DNA of 11,286 nucleotides from Setomelanomma holmii (Eukaryota; Ascomycota; Dothideomycetes; Pleosporales; Phaeosphaeriaceae), in assembly GCA_010015745.1 (NCBI GenBank), contig ML978458.1, positions 1 through 11,286 on the forward strand. Direction: 5' to 3'. The notes beneath the pieces were generated by a model. It was not told the DNA's origin. It made no database searches and worked only from the letters and a program-made list of their open reading frames with translations. Position numbers and translations under genes: made by a program. The number at the start of each line of letters is the position of its first letter. Positions within the stretch are counted from its first letter, which is position 1. This document shows positions 1 to 7,248 of the stretch, in pieces.

Positions 1-206
1 TTCTGCGCGAGCGATAGTATAGGTGGCCTGCCGCTGCGAGGCTTGTCTTTGGTGCTGCCGGTGAGGAGGTGTTTTTTCCTAAGATCCCGAATGGCGCGTT
101 CCAACCTCCCAATGTGGCTTGACACTTCCTTGACCGTACAGCCACCCTGCAGCATCCCAATGATACTATCTCTGGTTGCGCAATCCATATTTGGAAGTCT
201 GCGCAT
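1..206 (-). CDS. Tc1/mariner-type transposase, N-terminal part (runs off left edge)
   Basis: The 68 codons from an ATG at 206-204 to the window edge read without a stop. They give a helix-turn-helix DNA-binding region typical of Tc1/mariner transposases: a first segment around residues 10-25 (SIIGMLQGGCTVKEV), then VSSHIGRLERAIRDLRKKH, then the very characteristic linker TGSTKDKPRSGRPP at about residues 46-59. In this family the N-terminal paired-like domain binds the terminal inverted repeats, and a DDE/D catalytic domain follows; that domain would lie to the left of position 1 and cannot be judged. The ATG at 188-186 is an alternative start. The gene sits directly next to a truncated permease, so it belongs to an inserted element. 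Whether it is still active is unknown, since only about a fifth of a usual transposase is visible. The family call is firm and the intactness is not. Confidence 0.8.
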   Translation of the reverse strand, partial: MRRLPNMDCATRDSIIGMLQGGCTVKEVSSHIGRLERAIRDLRKKHLLTGSTKDKPRSGRPPILSLAQ

Positions 207-335
207 ATTTTGATCTAACTCTCGTCTAAATCGGCGTGGTGTAGCTATAGTTATGGTGGTTTAAAAAATAGAGCGCGTTGTGGTGTTGGAAGGTGCGTTG
301 GCTAGCGCGGAAGAAACTTTGAACGCGTGACTCTA
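1..335 (-). mobile_element. 5' end of a Tc1/mariner-like transposon inserted in an NCS1 permease gene
   Basis: Permease-like coding sequence on the minus strand stops abruptly between about 348 and 334, and about 130 bp further on a transposase begins. The stretch 207-335 is therefore read as the terminal inverted repeat plus 5' leader of the element. Tc1/mariner elements insert at TA. Candidate target TAs on the minus strand are at 348-347 (CATATG), 337-336 and 335-334 (CCTATAG). The last two fit best because permease-like residues continue to that point. The other end of the element is outside the window, so the repeat and the TA duplication cannot be confirmed. Confidence 0.6.
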
Positions 336-985
336 TAGGCGACACATATGATGCGGTCGTAGCATCAGAAGCGGAGCCGTCACAATGGTGTAGATGATGA
401 ATCCCACGAGTCTTTGCAAAATGATGCCCTGGCTCTTCGGAATCGTGTTCGGCAGGTCGTGCCAAGCTGATCCAAAGAGACAGCGGAAGAGTATTGACAT
501 GAAGTACCCTCCTGGAACCATCAGGACGGCAGTCCAGATCTGACCCACAACCAATCGAATGATGATGGGAAAGAAGCTGCCGTACATGCCCCAGGTTACA
601 CGACTTTCGACAGGAAAACCAAAGCGCCACTCTGCTCCAATCCGCGAGTGCCAGGCTATCGCGATGGCGCTGAGTAGATAGGACATGAACACGCATATGA
701 TCGCTGTTGATTGTTAGTCACCTCAGCAACATGAAGAATAGTAACATACACTGCCACGAGTTCAAGCCCATTGCCACCATCGAGGATCCAACGCTCCATA
801 CACCCACGCTAAAGCCATAGCTGCACCAGAAGGCAGCAAAGTCGTACCATCCCCAAGTCTATGCAGACGGGGGGGTGAGATCTAGGTCTTCATTCTTCCA
901 GAAGCTCCGCTCTTCAAGTCGCCCATGTGCCGTCTCGTCCAATTCGAGGGCGCGTACGAAGTTTTCACGGCTTGAAAGGGCTCTT
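336..985 (-). pseudogene. NCS1 nucleobase/uracil-type permease, broken (nonsense codon plus transposon truncation)
   Basis: Reading the minus strand from about 985, the frame gives a cytoplasmic N-terminal region (SSRENFVRALELDETAHG, then FWKNEDLDLTPPSA), an in-frame TAG at 861-859, then TWGWYDFAAFWCSYGF and further helices. After a 46-bp intron come WGMYGSFFPIIIRLVVGQIW and NTIPKSQGI, hallmarks of nucleobase:cation symporter-1 proteins, plasma-membrane carriers of uracil, allantoin, cytosine or related compounds. Only about 210 residues, up to roughly helix 5, are present of a protein that is normally 500-600 residues. The rest is replaced by the transposon at 335. The true first exon is uncertain: an ATG at 1180-1178 could begin a short exon joined by an intron ending near 989, but this is weak. 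The substrate cannot be decided from this fragment. Confidence 0.8.
704..749 (-). other. Intron in the NCS1 permease pseudogene
   Basis: A 46-bp minus-strand intron with donor GTATGT at 749, a branch site in TGACTAAC and acceptor CAACAG ending at 704. Splicing joins WSVGSSMVAMGLNSWQ to SIICVFMSYLLSAIAIAW in frame, which reconstitutes a continuous NCS1 helix. The splice signals are intact although the gene is dead. Confidence 0.8.
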
Positions 986-1664
986 CTTGTCAGCCTATCC
1001 AGGCTAGTCTCATTGGCTAATTTCGTCTATATATTGTGCTCATTGTCTATAACTTGTAATACAACCAACACTTCTTCTTCCTCACTTGACAGCCCTGTAC
1101 AGGCTTACACTTCTTGTCGCGATTTGCTTGGTGCGAAGCTGCTCTTTGCAAGTTCCGATGATATTGCTAGGTGATATCATGTTTGTTGTTCCGGAATCGA
1201 GGTGTAAAGCTATAGGAGATGCAGAGCCCTGAAGATGTTGCATGTCCAAGCTGTCGGAAAGAGTTCAGATTCCCGTTCTTGTATGGAGATGTCAGGAACG
1301 TGTTGGGTCGCTGCCGACACTTCTCCTCACCTGCACGCATTGGCGCGAATCATCTCTCTTTCCGATATCTGATGGATGCGGAAATAGACGATCGGGAGTA
1401 AGGAACCGCGCTGATCGCACGACACGAACATCAACATAGATAGTGATTGAGATATAAGGCAAGCCGCTATGTAAAGTGGAAGTCTTGGAACTATATAAGA
1501 CTCGGGTAGAACTATCCGAGGTTGAATCGCCCGACTTATGATAGACGGAAGAACGCGACATCGCATGCGGAATCTGGCACTGCATCTCGAAATTGTCGCA
1601 AGGTGTGACGCATCTTGCTGAGTCGATCGTGACCATGTAAGTGGGATTGCATCATGTTACCCAG
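986..1664. other. Intergenic stretch between oxygenase and permease pseudogenes
   Basis: The stretch holds the 5' region of the permease relic and the 3' flank of the oxygenase relic. I see no convincing gene. A plus-strand ORF at 1219-1401 has one CxxC pair (CPSCRKEF) but no second zinc-ligand pair and no family likeness. The notable element is the near-perfect palindrome at 1501-1520, listed separately. A TATATAAG sequence lies at 1492-1499 on the plus strand. Confidence 0.5.
1501..1520. promoter_or_regulatory. Palindromic CGG-N10-CCG site, candidate zinc-cluster factor operator
   Basis: The 20-base element CTCGGGTAGAACTATCCGAG is an inverted repeat of two 9-base arms with one mismatch (position 1506 against 1515) around AA. 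It contains CGG at 1503-1505 and CCG at 1516-1518, spaced by 10 bases. Fungal Zn2Cys6 activators of catabolic genes bind CGG pairs in inverted orientation with fixed spacing; yeast Put3 uses N10. It lies about 320 bp upstream of a possible permease start, where such a site would be expected. One site read by eye is suggestive only. Confidence 0.3.
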
Positions 1665-2810
1665 CTAGACGGCTTTCTTCGCCATTTCGGTGCGCCGCTT
1701 CTGATACTCGCCTGAGCTAACAATGGGATACTTCATCGGATTGTCGTCGCTCACACAAGTAGGCACTGCCTCTAACTTCATATCTTTGTTGAAGCCGAAG
1801 AAGAAAGGATATGAGTAGCGCTCGACGCCTGCCTTGTTGACCACGCGATGCACTGTCGACTTGAAGAGTCGTTCGTTTGTCGCATGAAGCAGTCTGCAAT
1901 GTTAACGACAATGCTTCCGGGTATTGGCTTGGCTTTTATCCAATACCCCGATCTAGAAAGTACTTCGAGGCCGGCATTCTCGTCTTGTGTAACAAAGGTG
2001 AAACACTCGAAGTTGGTGTGAGCCCCAATGCCTAACTGGTCGGACGATGAAGTCTATTCCGATGTCAGTGCCTGGTCGTATTGTGTGGCAAGAGGCCTAC
2101 GAGCCTCTTGTGGCGGATAGTGTCTGAGCCTCATCGCGGCTGACGGCTCTTCCACATATTTGTCAAAGTAGTTCTCCTCAAGATGTAAGGCCAATGCGAA
2201 TGTCTTGGTGAGCCGGCGGGCTAGAGTCAGGAGTTGAGTATGGTGCTCATATACAGTCTCTTTGAAACTTGGCAGATCTTTCGGCCAGAGTATGTTGAAG
2301 ACACACTCATCAGGCTCGTCATCAATTCCAACCTCAGGATCGAACTTCGGGTTATAACCCCAATTGTATGCCTCCATGAGATCCTTCTTCTTTTTGCCAT
2401 TGCGATTATACTGTGAGATGATTAGTTGGTCTCGAAACCAGGGAAGACGCAATACCGACTCTGGCCATTGGAAAGTACCCAAAGTACTCTTCCACTAGAT
2501 CCGTGCAGACTACCATCTTCCTGTCTGACGGCTGTGCAAAGAAGCGTTTAGCTTGCTTAAAGGTGTGTTCTGCCAGCTTTGGGTCGATGCCATGGTTGAT
2601 GATGTAGAAGAAGCCGATTCGATGAGCTGCTTCTCAGATTTTCTCGGCTACTGCTTTGCGCTCGGTCACGTCTGGGTTGTATATGCCCTTGATGTCAATG
2701 ACCGGAATCTCATCAGCCTCGATGGAGACGTCTGAGTGGAAGAAGATCTTCTCGCCATTCTGCAGTGTGAGATTGAGCGATGGCTGCTGGATGGTCGTCG
2801 TGGTAGACAT
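1665..2810 (-). pseudogene. 2-oxoglutarate/Fe(II) dioxygenase (thymine-7-hydroxylase/IPNS-like), multiply disrupted
   Basis: From ATG 2810-2808 the minus strand reads IPVIDIKGIYNPDVTERKAV (the DIOX_N start), then an in-frame TGA at 2636-2634, then EAAHRIGFFYIINHGID in the same frame. A 49-bp intron (2459-2411) leads to YNRNGKKKKDLMEAYNWGYN. A second in-frame stop, TAG at 2056-2054, precedes the oxygenase core GIGAHTNFECFTFVTQ. Near 1870 a one-base loss shifts the frame, after which STVHRVVNKAGVERYSYPFF runs to the stop at 1667-1665. The distal iron His and the RxS pair that binds 2-oxoglutarate remain, but the HxD motif reads HTN, so one iron ligand is changed. The family size (about 350 residues) and domain order are complete, so this is a whole gene that decayed in place. 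The thymine-hydroxylase assignment is tentative; the superfamily is secure. Confidence 0.85.
2411..2459 (-). other. Intron in the oxygenase pseudogene, unusual donor
   Basis: A 49-bp intron that keeps the frame (..FPMAR joined to YNRNGKKKK). The donor is GTCGGT at 2459, the branch site is in CAACTAATC and the acceptor is CTCACAG ending at 2411. The closer-to-consensus donor GTATTG five bases inside would give an immediate TAA, so the weak donor is the one that preserves the protein. Confidence 0.6.
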
Positions 2811-3832
2811 TCTGTCTGGACGCTGGTGACAAGATCACTAGGTTATTGTGATCGTGTCGAAGTCCATATGTGATGCCTGCTCAAGCGACAAGGTGCAACC
2901 TCCGCATGAGGAAGGCGAAAGTGGGGAGCGAAGATATATGTCTTGAGTGTGGAGTGGAGGAAAGCAGGAACAACCACCCCTTCCTTCAACCAATCACAGA
3001 TCCCTCGTTTCGGCTGACCGAGGCGTCCACCGCCTCGACATCAAACGTTCCGCCACTCGACGATTCGTGCGCAAGGCTGGGTATGTCGTGATCTGCTGCT
3101 CACCAATGCGCGATTTGGTGCAGAGGGGCTCCTCCCTAAGGCAGGTGCAGCGGGAAATGCTGCCGCCGCGACCACCAAAGTCGAAGAAACCTCACACGAG
3201 TGTGGTGTGATACGGGCGAATGAGGGTCCAACGAATATGTTAGACACGTCTTTCCCCACAATAGTTGCCTTGCAGAACATTTATGAATACATCTTGTTGG
3301 TCCCACGCTTCGGCTTGTTCTTGCTCTCCCAAAATTGTCCTCCCCTTTTGATCGGGTGCTTTTGTCAGCGAATACAGGCAGCAATCTTTGCAATCAGTAC
3401 ATAAGCAACTACTACATCCCGCAAAGGAACGGACTTTGCAGCAGCCTGAACTACATCGAGGCAGAATTACCAATCTTTGACCTAGCAACACAGCCCTACC
3501 TGAGCACGCGATCGCGTCCACTGCGCCAACATCATCGCGCATCTCCACCGACCTTAGCCGCGGCCGTAGCAGGTTGCCGTACATTGAAGCCGCTACCTTG
3601 AGATCGAAACACCACTGCAAATTCTCGCATTCGACTGACATCGTGTCCTTAAGTCGAACGGGAGTAACGTCGAAGTTCACGCGACGATCCCCACCACACC
3701 ACATCGCGCCTCAGCCTTGCCGGCCCCACATTGTCAACACCAAGACAGCACCACAACAGCGCAAGTGTCTGCTCCAGAAGGGACTGACTGAGTATACAAA
3801 CGATTTTCACGACACACGCGCAGATCTCAAGA
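2811..3832. other. Long intergenic region, no recognisable gene
   Basis: The stretch lies between the divergently placed oxygenase relic and the small plus-strand gene. A CCAAT box is at 2990-2994 and a small perfect hairpin, CGAGGCG/CGCCTCG, at 3019-3037. The longest open frames (minus strand 3240-3704; plus strand 3335-3601 and 3574-3978) have low-complexity composition rich in Cys, Arg or Ser, no family likeness and no consistent intron signals. Positions 3690-3832 are C/A-rich, as in fungal promoters and 5' leaders, and probably serve the gene at 3833. Confidence 0.5.
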
Positions 3833-4021
3833 ATGGCTATCTCAACACACGCAATCAACCAATTCCGTCGCTACTCAACACGTCTTCCACGCGACCCACA
3901 TTATCGACTCAAGTCAACGCTCGCGACCGGCTACGTAGTCTCCGCGCTGGCATTGCCGTTCGTCCCACCACTACTTGAGACACGGAGAGCAAGAGCCGAT
4001 GGCTCAAATTTGACGAAGTGA
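3833..4021 (+). CDS. Small predicted mitochondrial single-pass membrane protein (62 aa), unknown function
   Basis: The ORF encodes 62 residues from an ATG in strong context (AAGAATGGCT: A at -3, G at +4). Residues 1-15 form a basic, hydroxylated N-terminus without acidic residues, ending in QFRRYST. RRY followed by S is the pattern of a mitochondrial presequence cleavage site. Residues 28-48 (LKSTLATGYVVSALALPFVPPLL) make one hydrophobic helix, followed by a charged tail (ETRRARADG). This layout resembles small inner-membrane subunits of respiratory complexes, and the ALPFV segment is faintly like COX7C/COX8-type subunits, but the usual NLPF motif of that family is missing, so no function is assigned. 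It overlaps a longer ORF in another frame (3574-3978) with no recognisable features. It may be a genuine short gene missed by ORF-length cutoffs; it may also be chance. Confidence 0.45.
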   Translation: MAISTHAINQFRRYSTRLPRDPHYRLKSTLATGYVVSALALPFVPPLLETRRARADGSNLTK

Positions 4022-4774
4022 GCCCAGATCCGATCGCATTCCCCCCTGGGCCACTCGCATCATGATTGGCCCAAGATGGTCTTCCGCTTTGGGCGCGAAT
4101 GAATGTTGACCATCTTCAGGGAGAGCGCATACTGCTCGTCACAATATCTTGGTTGCGCCAGATGAGGCCATCGATCGCTCCTACGACACGAATATCACTT
4201 TTTTGCAAATGCCTTACCACAAACTCGGCTCGTCATGCTTAAGCTTTGGTTCCTTTGTACATTTTATTAGGGATGCACTGCAGGCGTTATTGGGAAGGAG
4301 CATTGCACACATGAGGTACGGCTCTTTCGCGGAGCCGATGCATATGAGACTGCGTTACTTCATCTGATAGTGCTTCGAAAGATTGGATGAGTATACATGT
4401 ACTAAACTTGATACAATTGTGCAAGCTGTTACACTTCAACACCACATGGCAAACTGACAAGGGTATTTGGTGAAGTGCGACGTCATTGGCCAGTGCGCGA
4501 AAAGCTTCCCCGCGCCGACCCCCACGAAGTGTGCCCTAGACTTCTCGCAGGCAATGTTCCGCGTTCACGGCAACGCGTCTTCAACTAACATCAACACTTC
4601 TACTCTTGATACACGGGGCGTAGCCGTATCGATCACATACCAGACCTTCCCCTTGGCGATTATCACACAACGAATTGAGTCTATGAACTGACCTTCATGT
4701 TCTTTGAGTGATGTAGCACACCAGATAACACAATTAAGCACTCACTCGCGACGGCCACTCCTACGACCCTTACC
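4022..4774. other. Intergenic region upstream of the F-box gene
   Basis: No gene is recognised. The 3' flank of the small ORF is followed by a 6-bp GC hairpin (4319-4337, CGGCTC/GAGCCG). A CRE-like/CCAAT composite lies at 4479-4489. The segment 4560-4774 is rich in ACA and CTC triplets and looks like a leader. Short open frames at 4149-4367 and 4467-4691 show no domain. Confidence 0.5.
4479..4489 (+). promoter_or_regulatory. CRE-like/inverted CCAAT composite upstream of the F-box gene
   Basis: GACGTCATTGG overlaps a bZIP-type core (GACGTCA, 4479-4485) with an inverted CCAAT box (ATTGG, 4485-4489), about 290 bp before the ATG at 4775. Adjacent bZIP and CCAAT sites are a familiar fungal promoter arrangement (CBC and CREB/ATF-type factors). 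The position is reasonable for a promoter element. Binding is not shown. Confidence 0.35.
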
Positions 4775-6661
4775 ATGGCTTCTGCCACACTGGGAAGCAC
4801 CCACAGCCAGCTTCCGACCGAGCTAGTACTGCTCATCGTTGACCACCTCGCTAACGACAACGGGACACTATGTACGCTTGCTCGCACCAATCGGGCACTG
4901 CAGCACTTTGCGGAAGAGCACATCTACAAGACCATTGAGCTATTCACTGTTCGAGACCTTCACAACATCATCGAAGCGTTTGCACATCGCTATCAGCGCG
5001 TGAGGGCCGTACAAACGCTCAAGCTGCAATACCATTACAATGAAAAGGACCTAGACGACAATGTCGACATACGGAAGACGTTCAACGAGTGCATAGCGCA
5101 CATGGTCAATCTTCGCGAATGGCACATCGAGAGTCCATACGACAACTGCCACTGGGACGATGGGCCTGGACCACAGCAATGGGTGAAGGGCGACATGAAG
5201 CGCTTCAGAGAGGCCTTAGATTTGGCCTGTACGAAGGGACCCTTGGAGGCGGAACGCATACTGGCAGAGCGGAGAATTGGCAACGATATGGACAGGACTG
5301 TGGGGCTTGCACTGCTAGAAAGTCTGACCATACACTCGCATGGTGTGGACACAGACTTCTGGGACCTTGATGCCTACCACTGCCTGTTCCAACATCCCAC
5401 CCTTCGCCACCTGCACATATCTTGCGTTTCGCTCACCGAGGATTTGCCAGCACTTCGCACGCATATCAAGAAATCGCCTTTAACGACCCTTGTGTTTGAC
5501 GAGTGCGAGCTCAGTCCTCAGAGTTTGAAAGCTATCCTGCGCACACCGGTTAGGCTGAAGAACCTCACACTCGGTGAGAACGTATGGAATACGAAGCGAT
5601 CAAAGCGACTCCGGCCGAGACTGACGCAAAACGCCAACGAAGCCCTGGAGGCTCTTAAGCAGGTAGCCCATTCGCTAGAAAGTCTGACCCATCACGATCC
5701 AAGCTGGAAGTTGGACCGTGAATCATACCGGTCACGACGGATGAACCCCTCCGGTGAAGGTCTGCGCAACTTCCATGCCCTCGTATTTCTGCAGTGCGAA
5801 ACGATGTCATTCCTACACCAGACGAGCATCATGAACCGCGAAATGGCGCCGCCCAATCTTGAGACTCTTCGCCTAATGCGACACTGGTTCGTGGCTGCGG
5901 ACTTTTTCGACCACATGCCTGAGATCGAGACGTATCTCGCACTTCCCTCTCTTACGACCCTTGAGCTGCTACAGGCGTCACATTGCTGGCTCGAGCTCTC
6001 GATAGCTGACTACATCTGCGAGGCTGAGCGACTTCGGAACCGCCACGCCTACGCATACAAATTTTACAAGGCCGGCATCAACCTCAAGGTGTTGATACAG
6101 ATGCACAGAGACGATCGCATTATTCCACCCTACCTCCATGGTGAAGCCACTCCAGTCATAGAGTGCTTGTATGATGCGCATGAAATAGGTTTCCGTCGGC
6201 ATATCCGCGATCCGACAGAGCTCACGGCTTTGTCTGGTCTCGACACGACCACCATTCCTCAGAAATCTCAACACTATAGAAATATGCGCAGAGAACCACC
6301 AGAGACCGACCAGCTCGGCGTCGACGACGTGCATATAATTGAAGGCCAAAATAGGCGCACACTATCCAACCTCAAGCACCACTTCATCCGCCACCGACGG
6401 CTACGAAGGGCGTCGTCTATCCTAGAGCTTGTGGACGATGATAACGAAGGAGAAGATGCCTTTGAGGATGGAGTCGATGAAGAGTACGATGAGGATGACC
6501 TTGATGTTGATATGGATGAAGACGATATGGGCGGCATTTTTCATGAGCAGGACGGTCAGCTATACATCGAGGTATACGGGTCAGAATCGGAATCGGAAGA
6601 AGGAGACGAAGTAGTGGAGGGCGTCGTTGGCGGCGTCACTGCTGAGGATGAGCTGGACTGA
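4775..6661 (+). CDS. F-box protein with LRR-like repeats and acidic C-terminal tail (628 aa)
   Basis: This is a single uninterrupted exon of 628 residues. The ATG sits in good context (TTACCATGGC). Residues 13-54 form an F-box: LPTELVLLIVDHLANDNGTL, then a CTLARTNRAL core and the IYKTIEL end. F-box proteins couple a substrate-binding region to Skp1 in SCF ubiquitin ligases, in cytosol or nucleus. The middle (about 100-420) has irregular leucine-rich, LRR-like segments such as LALLESLTIHS, LRHLHISCVSL, LTTLVFDECEL and LKNLTLGENVW, the likely substrate-recognition surface. Residues about 550-628 form a strongly acidic tail dominated by Asp and Glu, with an SESESEE run suited to CK2 phosphorylation. 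The substrate is unknown. The next gene downstream, on the same strand, is another F-box-like protein. The F-box call is firm, the LRR call moderate. Confidence 0.85.
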   Translation: MASATLGSTHSQLPTELVLLIVDHLANDNGTLCTLARTNRALQHFAEEHIYKTIELFTVRDLHNIIEAFAHRYQRVRAVQTLKLQYHYNEKDLDDNVDIRKTFNECIAHMVNLREWHIESPYDNCHWDDGPGPQQWVKGDMKRFREALDLACTKGPLEAERILAERRIGNDMDRTVGLALLESLTIHSHGVDTDFWDLDAYHCLFQHPTLRHLHISCVSLTEDLPALRTHIKKSPLTTLVFDECELSPQSLKAILRTPVRLKNLTLGENVWNTKRSKRLRPRLTQNANEALEALKQVAHSLESLTHHDPSWKLDRESYRSRRMNPSGEGLRNFHALVFLQCETMSFLHQTSIMNREMAPPNLETLRLMRHWFVAADFFDHMPEIETYLALPSLTTLELLQASHCWLELSIADYICEAERLRNRHAYAYKFYKAGINLKVLIQMHRDDRIIPPYLHGEATPVIECLYDAHEIGFRRHIRDPTELTALSGLDTTTIPQKSQHYRNMRREPPETDQLGVDDVHIIEGQNRRTLSNLKHHFIRHRRLRRASSILELVDDDNEGEDAFEDGVDEEYDEDDLDVDMDEDDMGGIFHEQDGQLYIEVYGSESESEEGDEVVEGVVGGVTAEDELD

Positions 6662-7248
6662 GGTTCAGAAAGAGGGCGCGAAATGACTAGGGATTCCCAT
6701 GGCTTACCTGAAGAAGTCTGGTTGTTAGATGTGACTGATCATCTTCGTCGTTTATATCTATGCGACAATAACATCTCATCTCGATCTCAAAGGACTTTAC
6801 AATGACCGTATAGCTGCAGGCCATGGTTAAGCTATGTCAGTAGGTTCCGATCCGTGACTGTGCGATCGATTATAAGTGGATTGCGTCCTCGCCATCGCAT
6901 CGAAGCAAGTCAGGCAGATTTGCCTGCTATCATAGCCCTAAGAGGAGCATTCCAAATCGTCGACTAGAAGCATAGCGGTGTGATTAGCATTATTGATTGT
7001 GAACAACCTCACCTTCACTTCCATCTGCTGACCTGGCAACCGTTGCCATCCCGAACTCCACGCAGTCACACGCCGCAAATGATTTCCACTTCCTTTCACA
7101 TCATCACTAGATCATTTCCGAAAGCCAGACAGCTAGGCACCAACGTTGCTCATTTCGCGTCTCGAAATCTTCGCGCATCATCAGGTCACGAAAGCTCTCA
7201 AATTCCTTGGGTCGCATCGCGCACCAAAGCAGCGACCAAAGCAAGACC
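6662..7248. other. Intergenic region between the two F-box-type genes
   Basis: This is the 3' flank of the first gene and the promoter and leader of the second. No gene is recognised. A small hairpin CAGGCA-GATT-TGCCTG lies at 6911-6926. The segment 7010-7240 is rich in C, CA and TC, as in fungal leaders. An open frame at 6980-7375 overlaps the start of the next gene in another frame and shows no domain. Confidence 0.5.

Noticed and set aside
226..696. 156-codon minus-strand frame overlapping the permease and the transposon leader
   Set aside because: Alternative frame across the permease exon; the family-like residues are in the frame at 336-692.
875..1174. 99-codon plus-strand open frame
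   Set aside because: Antisense to the permease N-terminal region; Ser/Arg-rich shadow frame.
1219..1401. Short frame with CPSCRKEF resembling half a zinc finger
   Set aside because: Only one CxxC pair, no partner ligands and no flanking homology.
1438..1544. Two HGATAR (AreA-type GATA) sites, AGATAG at 1438-1443 and TGATAG at 1539-1544
   Set aside because: About the number expected by chance in a stretch of this size, so they are not evidence of nitrogen regulation.
3019..3037. Small GC hairpins here and at 4319-4337 and 6911-6926
   Set aside because: Stems of only 6-7 bp are common by chance, and hairpin terminators do not apply to fungal RNA polymerase II genes.
3240..3704. 154-codon minus-strand open frame
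   Set aside because: Cys/Arg-rich, no domain, no conserved spacing of Cys pairs and no splice signals linking it to other exons.
3574..3978. 134-codon plus-strand open frame overlapping the small mitochondrial-type ORF
   Set aside because: Low-complexity Thr/Arg/Pro composition and no recognisable motif; the overlapping 62-residue frame has a better start context and coherent features.
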